Shown: positions 19,826-31,769, counted from the first letter of the stretch. The stretch: DNA of 64,000 bases from CADEEN01 sp963706685 (GCA_963706685.1 CAVPMY010000002.1:310001-374000); one strand, 5' to 3'. Notes: generated by a model not told the origin, from the sequence alone. Made by a program: numbers and translations.

Positions 19826-20719
19826 TCAGTGTTCCCGATCGACGATGCGGTCGGCGAGCAGCGCCAGCCGAGCGGCGTCGGCAAGGCCACAGCGTGCCAG
19901 CGCAGCATGGGCTTCATCGCGCAGCTCCAGGCTGTGGCGGCGCGCGGCGTCCAGGCCCATCAGCGAAACATACGTTGGTTTGTCGTGGTGTTCGTCCTTG
20001 CCCGCGGTCTTGCCGAGCGTTTCGGAGCATTGCGTCACGTCCAGGATGTCATCGACAACCTGGAACGCCAGGCCAATCGCCGCACCATACGCCGACAGCG
20101 CCTGCCAGGCGCGTGCATTGGCGTCGCCGCACGCCGCGCCCATGAGGACGCTGGCCTGCAACAGCGCGCCGGTCTTGCGGCGGTGCATGTCGCGCAGCGA
20201 CTGTTCATTGAGCGCCAGACCAATGCTCGCCAGGTCGATGGCCTGCCCCCCCGCCATGCCGGTATGGCCAGCGCTGCGGGCCAGCAGCGCGCACAAACGG
20301 GCCTGCAGCGGCGGCGCCATCTGCGCCTCATCGTCCGGCGTCAGCACCTCGAAGGCGAGGGCCTGCATCGCGTCACCGGCGAGCATGGCCTGCGCTTCGC
20401 CGTACTGCACATGCACGGTCGGCTTGCCTCGGCGCAGTACGTCGTTGTCCATGCAGGGCATGTCGTCGTGAACCAGGGAGTAGGCGTGGATCAACTCCAC
20501 CGCCACGGCAGCACGCATCGCCGCCGCGGCGCTGCCGCGGGTGGCCTCGCAGGCGGCCAACACCAACAGCGGCCGCAGGCGCTTGCCGCCGTCGAGCACG
20601 CCGTAACGCATCGCCTCACCCAGACCGGCCGGCGTCTCGGCAGGCACCCAATCGCTCAGGGCCGCTTCGACAGCCTGCTGCTGGCGGACCATCCAGGCAT
20701 CGAACAACTCGGACTTCAT
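19826..20719 (-). CDS. ispA: Farnesyl diphosphate synthase
   Basis: 297-residue short-chain polyprenyl synthase that joins IPP to DMAPP and GPP. The first aspartate-rich motif is LIHAYSLVHDDMPCMDND and the second is FQVVDDILDVT. GKRLRPLLVLAACEATRG near the N-terminus and RRGKPTVHVQYGEAQAMLAG are family signatures. The residues before the first motif fit a C15 product. It starts 7 bases after the end of xseB and is followed by dxs. Intact. Confidence 0.96.
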   Translation of the reverse strand: MKSELFDAWMVRQQQAVEAALSDWVPAETPAGLGEAMRYGVLDGGKRLRPLLVLAACEATRGSAAAAMRAAVAVELIHAYSLVHDDMPCMDNDVLRRGKPTVHVQYGEAQAMLAGDAMQALAFEVLTPDDEAQMAPPLQARLCALLARSAGHTGMAGGQAIDLASIGLALNEQSLRDMHRRKTGALLQASVLMGAACGDANARAWQALSAYGAAIGLAFQVVDDILDVTQCSETLGKTAGKDEHHDKPTYVSLMGLDAARRHSLELRDEAHAALARCGLADAARLALLADRIVDREH

Positions 20720-20726
20720 GCCGCGT

Positions 20727-20972
20727 TCACGTCTCGGGCGCGCTCCAGGTTTTCAGCTGCCCGTCTTCCAGCACCTTGACCTGCGCCTCCACCGCGGCCA
20801 GGCGCGAGCGGCACAGCTCGAGCAGCTCGGCGCCGCGCTTGTAGCTGCCCAGCATCTGGTCGAGCGGCATCTGCCCGTCCTCCATGCGTTGCACCAGGCG
20901 CTCGAGTTCGCTCAGTGCCTCTTCGTAGGTGGGCGCTGCTTGCGGTTTGGTGACAGTCGTGTTGCGCGTCAT
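20727..20972 (-). CDS. xseB: Exodeoxyribonuclease VII small subunit
   Basis: 81-residue helical protein that binds XseA and gives processive single-strand DNA exonuclease activity. The motif YEEALSELERLVQRMEDGQM then LDQMLGSYKRGAELLELCRS is diagnostic, and VEAQVKVLEDG follows. First gene of the xseB–ispA–dxs operon; xseA itself is not in the window. Intact. Confidence 0.95.
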   Translation of the reverse strand: MTRNTTVTKPQAAPTYEEALSELERLVQRMEDGQMPLDQMLGSYKRGAELLELCRSRLAAVEAQVKVLEDGQLKTWSAPET

Positions 20973-21042
20973 TTCAAGTCATGAAAACAGGCTGGGATTG
21001 TAGTCAGTGCGCTACAGGTAAACCCGTGACCACTGGCAACGG

Positions 21043-21066
21043 CTGCTGGAGAGGCCTCTCCAGCAG
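21043..21066. other. 24-bp perfect palindrome upstream of the Rieske gene
   Basis: The 12-base arm CTGCTGGAGAGG is followed directly by its exact complement, with no spacer. It sits in the 261-bp divergent spacer between xseB and the oxygenase gene. No T-tract follows on either strand. It may be a dimeric regulator site. A TACAAT hexamer at 21113–21118 could be the minus-10 box of the oxygenase gene. Nothing else is recognised in the spacer. Confidence 0.6.
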
Positions 21067-21233
21067 CGGCCATCAACTTGACCCAGCACAGTGCACGGCG
21101 ACACCCCCTGGCTACAATGCGGCCCCTGCCGAGGCCCACGATCTATCACGAGGGTACAGCCCAATGGGTGCCGACAACACGTCGCCGTGACGCTGTCGGA
21201 TTTTCGTGATGGTTCTTGGAGAGCCTTCAGACC

Positions 21234-22361
21234 ATGTCTGACCTGAGCATCGGCCGCAACGCACTGCATCGCAGCGTTTCCCAACTGAGCGTCGATACCT
21301 ACTTCGACGAAGCGCTGTACCAGCGCGAACAACAAACACTTTTCGAACCGGGCCCGCGCTACGCCGGCCACCGCCTCGCCGTTCCCAACGAGGGCGACTA
21401 CCACGTGCTCGCGCACGAAGGCGATGGCCGCGTGCTGATGCGCAACGCCAGCGGCATCGAGCTCGTCTCCAACGTCTGCCGCCACCGCCAGGCGGTGATG
21501 TTGCGCGGCCGCGGCAACACCGGCACCAACGTGGTCTGCCCGCTGCACCGCTGGACCTACGATCTGCAGGGCCAGCTGATCGGTGCCCCGCATTTCAAGC
21601 AGGACCCCTGCCTCGCCCTCAACCGCTACCCGCTCACCGAGTGGAACGGTCTGCTCTTCGAGAGCAGCGGCCGCGATGCGAGCGCCGACCTGTCCCGGCT
21701 CGCCGGCCGCGCCGCGCTGGATTTCTCCGGCTTCCTCTACGACCGCACGGTCGTGCACGAGTGCGACTACAACTGGAAGACCTTCATCGAGGTCTACCTC
21801 GAGGACTACCACGTCGGCCCCTTCCATCCGGGCCTGGGCAACTTCGTCTCCTGCGATGACTTGCGCTGGGAAATGGGGCCTGAGTATTCAGTGCAGACTG
21901 TCGGCGTGGCCAAGAGCGGCAGCGAGGCCCTCGGCAAGGCCGGCTCGGCCGTCTACAAGGCTTGGCAGGAACAGGTGCTGCGCTACCAGGACGGCAAACC
22001 GCCCAGGCATGGCGCCGTCTGGCTCACCTACTACCCCGGCGTGATGGTCGAGTGGTACCCGAACGTGCTGGTGGTCTCGACGCTGATCCCCAAGGGCCCG
22101 CGCAAGACCGTCAACATCGTCGAGTTCTTCTACCCGGAAGAGATCCATGCCTTCGAGCGCGAGTACGTCGAAGCCCAGCAGGCCGCCTACATGGAAACCT
22201 GCATCGAAGACGACGAGATCGCACTGCGCATGGACGCCGGCCGCGAAGCGCTGATGAAGCGCGGCGACAACGAGGTCGGCCCCTACCAGAGCCCGATGGA
22301 AGACGGCATGCAGCACTTCCATGAGTGGTATCGAAGGAAGATGGGGCGCGTCGAGGGCTGA
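21234..22361 (+). CDS. Rieske ring-hydroxylating oxygenase, alpha subunit type
   Basis: 375-residue non-heme iron oxygenase. The Rieske [2Fe-2S] ligands are CRHRQAVMLRGRG and CPLHRWTYDL (Cys-X-His and Cys-X2-His). The mononuclear iron site is EVYLEDYHVGPFHPGLGNF, with its acidic ligand expected near the C-terminus. YYPGVMVEWYPNVLVVSTL lies in the catalytic domain. The ATG at 21234 is preferred over a TTG six codons earlier. No beta subunit, ferredoxin or reductase gene is nearby, so electron donor and substrate are unknown; such orphan members often act on amines or betaines, but that is only analogy. Intact. Confidence 0.88.
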   Translation: MSDLSIGRNALHRSVSQLSVDTYFDEALYQREQQTLFEPGPRYAGHRLAVPNEGDYHVLAHEGDGRVLMRNASGIELVSNVCRHRQAVMLRGRGNTGTNVVCPLHRWTYDLQGQLIGAPHFKQDPCLALNRYPLTEWNGLLFESSGRDASADLSRLAGRAALDFSGFLYDRTVVHECDYNWKTFIEVYLEDYHVGPFHPGLGNFVSCDDLRWEMGPEYSVQTVGVAKSGSEALGKAGSAVYKAWQEQVLRYQDGKPPRHGAVWLTYYPGVMVEWYPNVLVVSTLIPKGPRKTVNIVEFFYPEEIHAFEREYVEAQQAAYMETCIEDDEIALRMDAGREALMKRGDNEVGPYQSPMEDGMQHFHEWYRRKMGRVEG

Positions 22362-22395
22362 CTTTCTGCTTCGCACGCTCGCTGCCAGCCCGCGA

Positions 22396-22471
22396 GGCCC
22401 GAGGGCGATGCGGCGCCGTCGCTCATGCTGGAGTACCAGAAATCGCGCCGTCGCCGCATCGCCTTCGGGCC
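22396..22471. other. Long inverted repeat after the Rieske gene
   Basis: A 20-base arm at 22396–22415 and its complement at 22452–22471 match at 19 of 20 positions (GGCCCGAGGGCGATGCGGCG on the left), with a 36-base loop. No T-tract follows. The stem is strong enough to form in RNA and could protect or end the upstream transcript, or be a mobile palindromic unit. Confidence 0.6.
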
Positions 22472-22585
22472 GTGAGAACGCGGTGACATTCGATGCGTCG
22501 AATACCGTGGCCTCGACCGGCAAGAGGTAAGGCTTGACCCGATCGCGCTGGGTTAGGTCGCAGGCACGCGCAAGAGCCCTCGCCC

Positions 22586-22614
22586 CTCCCTCTCCCGCGT
22601 TGCGGGAGAGGGAG
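22586..22614. terminator. Strong hairpin between convergent genes
   Basis: Perfect 13-bp arms (CTCCCTCTCCCGC and its complement) around GTT, lying between the Rieske gene and the convergent YiiX-like gene, ten bases past the latter's stop. It lacks a T-run, so it may act with Rho or as a bidirectional block. Hairpins of this CTCTCCCGC/GCGGGAGAG form are widely scattered in proteobacterial intergenic regions. Confidence 0.55.
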
Positions 22615-22623
22615 TAATTCAAT

Positions 22624-23214
22624 TCAATGAATCCGCGCAATCCGCGACACGATCGGGTCGCGCCAGATGTCGTCCGGGCTGATGTAGTTGTCGCTGCGCA
22701 CGAACCGCACGCCGCCGACGCGGAAGCATTCGTCGACCAGCTCCGAGCAGATGAACTTGCGGTCGCGCGTGCGACGGCTGACGCGAAAGGCGATGCGTGC
22801 GGCGATGCGCAGGATCTCGAAGTTGTCGTAGGGCTTGGTCAGCAAGTCCATGCCGTAGCTGACGGCCTTGCGCACCTGCTCGTCGCCGAGCACCGGGTTG
22901 ACGCGCGCGACCACCATCTGGCCGCGGTAAGGCCGCCGGCGGCCATGGTAGTCGCGCAGGTACTTCGAGATCGGCGCCAGGCGCACGCCGATGCCGGTCT
23001 CGCTTTCGAGAATGAACACCCGCCCCAGGTGTTCGTCGCGGTAGATGATGCCGACATGGCTCCACACCGAGCGCGTGAAGTTCTGGATGAACTTGGAAAA
23101 CACGTACGAGCCTGAGCAGAAGGCCAGGTCGCCCGAGCGCAACTCGGCGCGCACGTCGTCGTAGCTGCGCACCGGCAGCGCGGCGATTTCATGTTTGCGG
23201 AGCGGGTCGGCCAT
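22624..23214 (-). CDS. YiiX-like permuted papain-fold protein
   Basis: 196 residues. The fold of the permuted NlpC/P60 (YaeF/YiiX) group is suggested by LRSGDLAFCSGSYVFSKFIQ, the catalytic histidine region TRSVWSHVGIIYRDE and the cysteine in RKFICSELVDECFRVGGV. In this permuted order His precedes Cys. No signal peptide is seen from the ATG at 23214, which is the first Met after a low-quality extension. Members hydrolyse peptides or lipid esters in other systems; the target here is unknown. It diverges from the glycine riboswitch and gcv operon. Intact. Confidence 0.82.
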   Translation of the reverse strand: MADPLRKHEIAALPVRSYDDVRAELRSGDLAFCSGSYVFSKFIQNFTRSVWSHVGIIYRDEHLGRVFILESETGIGVRLAPISKYLRDYHGRRRPYRGQMVVARVNPVLGDEQVRKAVSYGMDLLTKPYDNFEILRIAARIAFRVSRRTRDRKFICSELVDECFRVGGVRFVRSDNYISPDDIWRDPIVSRIARIH

Positions 23215-23242
23215 GATCGGCTGCGACTGTAGCGGTACACTG

Positions 23243-23478
23243 CGACCCGCCAGGAGAGAGCCCACCCGCAACGGTGGGCCGCCGACGGCGCAGAGGCAGC
23301 CCCAATGGGCGGCTTCGAACGCTCAGGCAAAAGGACTGGCAAGCATCGGTCGAAAGAGCGGTGTGACCTCACTGGAGAGAGGCGGTTCGTCGCGGCGAAG
23401 CGCCCACCGAAGGGGCAAGCGATCGCGGGTAGGAATTGCCTGCGGCGTCAATCTCTCAGGTAAAGCGGACAGCGAGGG
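23243..23478 (+). promoter_or_regulatory. Tandem glycine riboswitch
   Basis: Two glycine aptamers lie in series before gcvT. The first runs from CCAGGAGAGAGCC (about 23250) to CGCTCAGGCAAAAGGACTG (about 23320–23339). The second runs from ACTGGAGAGAGGCGG (about 23370) to CTCTCAGGTAAAGCGGAC (about 23453–23470). The GGAGAG and CTCAGGcAAAnGGAC cores are diagnostic of the gcvT riboswitch class. In this arrangement glycine normally turns expression of the cleavage operon on. A TACACT box at 23236–23241 may be the minus-10 element. About 60 bases with AGAAGG follow before the gcvT start. Confidence 0.95.
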
Positions 23479-23537
23479 CCAGAAGGTTCCGCCAGCATAC
23501 AGTTGGCGGGTCATCGGCCCTCGGGAGATTCCGCACC

Positions 23538-24660
23538 ATGTCCGCTGAGCTGCTGCGCACACCACTCTACGATCTGCACGTCGAACTGGGCGCCAAGATG
23601 GTGCCCTTTGCCGGCTACGAGATGCCGGTCAACTACCCCGGCGGCATCATCGCCGAGCATCGACACTGCCGCGAGATCGGCGGCGCTGTTCGATGTCTCG
23701 CACATGGGCCAGTTGCGCCTGGTCGGTGACGACGCGGCTGCGGCGCTCGAAACACTGGTGCCGGTCGACGTGATCGATCTGGCGGTGGGCAAGCAGCGCT
23801 ACGCGTCTGTTCACCAACGCCGCCGGCGGCATCCTCGACGACCTGATGATCGCGCGGCGGCCGAACGACCTGTTCCTCGTCGTCAATGCCGCGTGCAAGG
23901 CCGCCGACACCAGGCACCTGATGACGAATATCGGCCACCGCTGCCAGGTCGTGCCGATGCCCGAGCGCGCGCTGCTGGCGCTGCAGGGCCAGCACGCGGT
24001 CCAGGCGCTGGCAGCGGCTGGCGCGCCGGCGTCGCGAAGCTGACCTTCATGACCGGCGACACGTTCAAGCTCGCCGGCGCGCGAGTGCTTCGTCACGCGC
24101 AGCGGCTACACCGGCGAAGACGGCTTCGAGATCTCGGTGCCGGCCGATGCCGCGGTCGAGCTGGCCAAGGAGTTGCTCGCGCAGCCCGAGGTCAAGCCGG
24201 CGGGGCTGGGCGCGCGCGACACGCTGCGCCTCGAAGCCGGCCTGTGCCTGTACGGCCACGACATCAACGAGCACGACGACGCCGATCGAAGCCGGCCTGA
24301 CCTGGGCCATCCAGAAGGTGCGCCGCCCCGGCGGCGCGCGCGCAGGCCACTACCCCGGCGCCGACAAGATCGCCGGCCAGTTGGCCAGCGGCGCGCAGAT
24401 CAAGCGCGTCGGCCTGGTCGGCCTGGAGCGCGTCCCCGTGCGCGAAGGCGCAACGATCGTCGATACCAAAGGCCACAAGCTCGGCCATGTGACCAGCGGC
24501 ACGCTGTCGCCGACGCGTCAATCATCCGATCGCGATGGCCTATCTCGCCGCCAATCACGCCATCACCAATCACGAGGTCTATGCAGAGGTGCGCGGCAAG
24601 CGCCAGCCGATGCGTGTGACGCCGATGCCCTTCGTGCCGCCCGGCTATTTCCGCGGCTAG
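23538..24660 (+). CDS. gcvT: Glycine cleavage T protein (frameshifted)
   Basis: Aminomethyltransferase that moves the methylene group from lipoyl H protein to tetrahydrofolate. The N-terminus is clear (RTPLYDLHVELGAKMVPFAG, YEMPVNYPGGIIAEH, DVSHMGQLRLVG). In the middle lie ILDDLMIARRPNDLFLVVNA and LALQGQHAV, and at the end NHAITNHEVYAEVRGKRQPM and PMPFVPPGYFRG. About seven single extra bases (near 23688, 23807, 24015, 24028, 24086, 24281 and 24515) split it; without them it is about 372 residues, the usual length. First gene of gcvT–gcvH–gcvP, under the glycine riboswitch. Confidence 0.93.
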
Positions 24661-24701
24661 ACAGCCCCTGCCCGCTTCGCCCACCACAGGAGATCCGACC
24701 G

Positions 24702-25077
24702 ATGACGACCATGTTCACCCCCGACCACGAGTGGATCAACATCGAAGATCACGAAGCCGCGGTCGTCGGCATCACGTTGCATGCACAGGACGCGCTCGGC
24801 GACGTGGTGTTCGTCGATCTGCCCGAGGTCGGCAAGACCTACAAGAAGGGCGACGTCGTCGGCGTCGTCGAGTCGGTGAAGGCCGCCGCCGACATCTACA
24901 TGCCGGTCGAGGGCGAGGTGGTCGAGGTCAACGAAGCGCTGCGCGCCGACCCGTCACTGGCCAACAGCGACCCGATGGGCAACGGCTGGTTCTTCAAGGT
25001 CCATGTCACGCACATGGAGCAGTTCGACCAGTTGATCGACCCGCCCGGCTTACGACACGCTGTTGACGACGCTCTGA
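24702..25077 (+). CDS. gcvH: Glycine cleavage H protein (one frameshift near 3' end)
   Basis: Lipoyl carrier of the glycine cleavage system, about 125 residues. The start MTTMFTPDHEWINIEDHEAA and the lipoylation segment VGVVESVKAAADIYMPVEGE (modified Lys in the SVKAA context) are typical, and NSDPMGNGWFFKV follows. Near 25050 one extra base shifts the frame; corrected, the C-terminus reads AYDTLLTTL and ends at TGA 25075–25077, as in relatives. AGGAGAT precedes the ATG. It lies 41 bases after gcvT and 18 before gcvP. Confidence 0.93.
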
Positions 25078-25095
25078 CCCTCTGCCGAAAGACTC

Positions 25096-28050
<2,955 letters not shown>

Positions 28051-28253
28051 AGACCGAGCTCGATAGTCCAGTTCCCCTCTTCGCCCTTGTTGGGGAGCTG
28101 ATCTGGGCTCGAACTAAAACCACCCACCATTTTTTTCTAGTGGCGGTTCCCAATACGTGCGAAGCCGCCGAGATGACACGACCGAGTTCGTGACGGCTGG
28201 CGCAGTGCCGCACCGCTATGGCGGCTCGAAGCACGACGTGGTGTGATCGGCGG

Positions 28254-29642
28254 ATGGCCAAGACTCTGCAGACAGACCCGAGCGCCTATCCAGGGGCTCA
28301 ATGGCACGCCGCACTGGAAGCGGCGCTCGAATCCGCACCAGCGGCAAGCAGCGACATCGAGCGCCTGATCGCCGGCCTCGACGCCAGCGCGCTGGCCGAC
28401 ACGCTGGAATCGCTGGAACCCGGGCTCCGCCGCGCGCTGTGGCAAGAGCTGGCGCCCGAGCGCCGTGGCGCTGTCCTGATCGAGGTGCACGGCGAGGTCC
28501 GGCGACAGTTGATCGCGTGGACCGATGCCGATGATCTGCTGCGGGCGGTCGCGCCGCTGGACCTCGATGCATTGACAGACCTCGATGACGAGTTGCCGCC
28601 GCCTGTGCTGGCGGGCGTGGTGGCGGGCATGGACGCGCAGCGTCGCCGTCGCTACGAGCGCCTGCGCATCCACCCCGATGACAGTGCGGGCGGTCTCATG
28701 GACGCCGACCCGATCGTGGTGCGACCCGAGGACACCGCCGCCGAAGCGGTACAGGCACTGCGCCGGCACCGCGAGTTGCAAGGTGGCCTGCCGGAGCACC
28801 TTCACGCCTTGATGGTCACCGACGCTGCCGGGGCCTTCCTGGGCACCATCGACCTGGCCGAGTTGCTGCTGCATGACGGCAACCGGCCGGTGCGCGACAT
28901 CATGGCAACGGACGCCATTGCGATTGCCGCCTCGCTGCCGGCGGCCGACGTGGCCCAGTTGTTCGAGGATCACGATCTGCTGTCGGCGGCGGTGGTCGAC
29001 GAGGCCGGGCGCCTGATCGGGCGCGTCACCGTCGACGACGTGGTCGACGTGATCCGCGCCCAGGCCGAACGCTCGCTACTGGCCAACACCGGCATGGACG
29101 AGAACACCGACACCTTTGCCCCGACGCTCGAGGCCAGCAAGCGCAGGGCCTTGTGGCTGGGCATCAACCTGGCGAATGCGCTGATCGCCGCGGCGGTCAT
29201 CGGGCTGTTCGAAGACACCATCGGCCATCTGGTGGCGCTGGCGGTGCTGATGCCGGTCGTCGCCAGCATGGGTGGCGTCGCCGGCACGCAGAGCCTGGCC
29301 CTGGTGATCCGCGCCATGGCACTGCACCAGGTCCAGCCCGGCACGCGATGGCGCCTGCTGCGCCGCGAACTCGGCGTCGCCGGCGTCAACGGTTTGCTCT
29401 GGGCCCTGGTGGTGGCAGCGGTCGCCATGGCCTGGTTCGGCAGCGCGGCACTGGCAGCCGTGTTCGCGGCCGCGGTCCTGCTCAACCTGATGCTGGGCGT
29501 GCTGGCCGGCACGACCATTCCGATGCTGCTGACGCGGCTGCGCATCGACCCGGCACTGGCCGGTGGCGTCGTGCTGGTGGCAGCGACAGACGCCATCGGC
29601 TTCGGCTTGTTCCTTGGACTCGGGCACGTGGTGCTGACCTAG
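28254..29642 (+). CDS. mgtE: Magnesium transporter MgtE
   Basis: 462-residue magnesium channel. The N-terminal domain (about 10–120) is the helical MgtE_N region, with VLAGVVAGMDAQRRRRYERL at its end. Two CBS domains follow (HPDDSAGGLMDADPIVVRPE and MATDAIAIAASLPAADVAQL to GRVTVDDVVDVIRAQ), which sense magnesium and gate the pore. The C-terminal five-helix membrane domain starts at KRRALWLGINLANALIAAAV and holds the conserved VVASMGGVAGTQSLALVIRA and GLFLGLGHVVL. Intact. Its TAG overlaps the TAG of the convergent GH15 gene within CTAG. Confidence 0.94.
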   Translation: MAKTLQTDPSAYPGAQWHAALEAALESAPAASSDIERLIAGLDASALADTLESLEPGLRRALWQELAPERRGAVLIEVHGEVRRQLIAWTDADDLLRAVAPLDLDALTDLDDELPPPVLAGVVAGMDAQRRRRYERLRIHPDDSAGGLMDADPIVVRPEDTAAEAVQALRRHRELQGGLPEHLHALMVTDAAGAFLGTIDLAELLLHDGNRPVRDIMATDAIAIAASLPAADVAQLFEDHDLLSAAVVDEAGRLIGRVTVDDVVDVIRAQAERSLLANTGMDENTDTFAPTLEASKRRALWLGINLANALIAAAVIGLFEDTIGHLVALAVLMPVVASMGGVAGTQSLALVIRAMALHQVQPGTRWRLLRRELGVAGVNGLLWALVVAAVAMAWFGSAALAAVFAAAVLLNLMLGVLAGTTIPMLLTRLRIDPALAGGVVLVAATDAIGFGLFLGLGHVVLT

Positions 29643-31475
29643 AACGGGTCTGCCGCGGCCTGCGGTAAGAGCCCGAGGCGGTCGCGCATCGCCACCGAAT
29701 GCTCGAGTTGTTGCGGCGACATCGACAGCAATTGCGCGGTGTTGATGAGTGCGGTGTGCGACAGCGCCTGCGGAAAATTGCCGAGCATGTGCCCGGCGCG
29801 CGGGTCGAACTCCTCGGCCAGCAGGCCGACATCGTTGCACAGCGCGAGCACGCGTTCGAACAGGGCCTCGGCCTCGTCGCGGCGGCCGAGCAGCAGCAGA
29901 CAGTCGGCAAGCCAGAGCGTGCACGGCAGGAAGGCGCCCTCGCCCGGCGGCAGGCTGTCGACGCCGCTGTGCGTTGCGATAGCGCAGGATCAGGCCGTCG
30001 AAGCCCAGTTCACGCTGCACGGCGTCGATCGTGCCGCGCACGCGCTCATCGCTGGCCGGCAGGAAGCCGACCAGCGGCATCAGCAGCAGGCTGGCGTCGA
30101 GTTCGCGCGCCCCGTAGTACTGCACGAAACGGTTGCGTTCGGCATCGAACCCCTTGTCGCAGACCTGGGCATGGATCGCGTCGCGTGTGCGCCGCCAGGA
30201 TTCGACCGGGCCGTCGAAACCGAATCGCTCGACGTCCTTGACCGCACGGTCGAAGGCCACCCAGGCCATCAGCTTCGAGTGCGTGAAATGGCGGCGCGGC
30301 CCACGCACTTCCCAGATGCCCTCGTCGGGCTCGTGCCAATGCGCTTCGAGGAAATCGAGCAGCGCGCGCTGGATGCGCCAGGCATGCGCTTCGAGCTCGA
30401 GCCCGGCCGCGCGAGCCAGATGCAGCGTGTCCATCACCTCGCCGTAGACGTCGAGCTGCAACTGGCGTGCGGCCGCATTGCCGATGCGCACCGGCGCCGA
30501 GCCGGCGAATCCCGGCAGCCAGTCGAGTTCGCGCTCGTCGAGCCGGCGCTCGCCGGTCACGCTGTACAAGATCTGCAGGTCCTGCGGGCTGCCGGCCACG
30601 GCACGCAGCAGCCACTCGCGCCAGGCCTGCGCCTCGTCGCGGTAGCCGCTGAGCAGCAACGCGTTGAGCGTGAAGGCGGCGTCGCGCAGCCAGCAGAAGC
30701 GGTAGTCCCAATTGCGCACACCGCCGAGCAATTCGGGCAGCGACGTCGTTGGTGCGGCCACGATGCCGCCGGTGGGCATGTAGGTCAGGGCCTTGAGGGT
30801 GATCAGCGAGCGCAGCACCTCGCGTCGCCAGCGGCCGCGGTAGTCGCAACGCTGCGACCAGGCATGCCACTCCTGTTCCGTGTGCTGCAGGGCTTCCTCG
30901 GCATCGATCGCCGACTGCGTGTCCTCGTGCGAGGGCCGGTAGTTGAGGACAAACGGCACGCGCTCGCCGGCGTGGACCTCGAACTCGGCCAGGGTGTGCA
31001 TGTCCTCGCCGTGCGTCGGCACGCGGGTGTGCAGCTCCAGCGTGTCGGGTCCGGCAGTGGCCAGCAGGGTGCCGTCGGTGCGCCGCACCCAAGGCACGAT
31101 CGAGCCGTAGTCGAAGCGGATGATCAGCTCCATGTGCATGCGCACGCAGCCGCGCAGGCCCTCGACGATGCGCACGACGTCCCAGCGCTCGTTGGACAGC
31201 GGCATGCAGTCGATGACGCGCACCGCGCCCTCGTCGTTTTCGAACTCGGTCTCCAGGATCAGCGTGTCATCGCGGTAGGCGCGTCGCACGCAGCATTGGC
31301 TGCCGCGCGGCGCGAGCAGCCAGCGGCCCTGCTCGGGGCCGGCCAGCAGGGCCGCGAAACAGGCCCCCGAATCGAAACGCGGCAGGCACAGCCAGTCGAT
31401 CGAGCCGTCGCGGCCGACCAGCGCCGCGGCGTGGCAGTCGCCGATCAGTGCGTAGTCTTCAATGCGTCGCGCCAT
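29639..31475 (-). CDS. Glycoside hydrolase family 15 protein (one frameshift)
   Basis: About 611 residues, GH15 glucoamylase/trehalase-like, cytoplasmic (no signal). The start RRIEDYALIGDCHAAALVGR then GSIDWLCLPRFDSGACFAAL is the family N-terminus. The alpha/alpha-barrel has NWDYRFCWLRDAAFTLNALL (substrate tryptophan and arginine), FTHSKLMAWVAFDRAVK with a conserved Trp, and late LLAEEFDPRAGHMLGNFPQA with the base glutamate and the HxxLxNFPQA motif. One extra base near 29970 shifts the last 110 codons; the end in frame is AMRDRLGLLPQAAADPF. The likely role is trehalose or alpha-glucan breakdown. The start codon adjoins a zwf remnant. Confidence 0.9.
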
Positions 31476-31602
31476 CGTCAGCAACCCGGCCGCGGATCGC
31501 GCCAGCCCCAGGAAAGATATTCTTGCGCGCCAAGTCACCGGCGGCGCCGAACACCACCAGCGCGTCGGCAGGCGCGCGCGCTGTGTTGCGGTCTTCAGCC
31601 AT
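31476..31602 (-). pseudogene. Glucose-6-phosphate dehydrogenase gene, 5' remnant
   Basis: From the ATG at 31602 the frame reads MAEDRNTARAPADALVVFGA then AGDLARKNIFPG. The segment ALVVFGAAGDLARKNIFPG is the N-terminal NADP-binding motif of Zwf (VFGATGDLAxRKLFPAL in relatives). About 35 residues are left of some 480. One base later the frame can slip into ARSAAGLLTMARRIEDY, so it joins the GH15 start. Most likely a deletion fused the zwf start to the GH15 gene. Alternatively it is a real N-terminal extension of the GH15 protein broken by one inserted base. Confidence 0.6.
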
Positions 31603-31769
31603 GCCCAGCTGCATTCAAGCGTTCCTCGAATCCCGACACCAGCCATATTGAGGGTTGCACCACATGCATGGTTCCACCCCATCGATCGACGTCAGCGGCT
31701 GAGGCCACGCAGTATTTCCTCCGCGTCGGCCGATCGCGCACTGCAGGGGAATCGACAGCAGGCCCTGCC

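Noticed and set aside
17774..20779. Very long open frame of about 1,000 codons antisense to dxs and ispA
   Set aside because: It is a mirror frame of GC-rich coding DNA, full of Arg/His/Ala repeats with no domain, and both genes on the other strand are intact and certain.
21078..21118. Promoter TTGACC with TACAAT before the Rieske gene; the same pair occurs before ffs (43359 and 43394)
   Set aside because: In both cases the spacing is 29 bases, far beyond the 16–19 a sigma-70 promoter allows; only the minus-10 boxes were kept as candidates.
31603..31682. Further N-terminal extension of the GH15 protein to 31682
   Set aside because: The codons upstream of the zwf-like piece have no similarity, and the family starts at MARRIEDYALIG.
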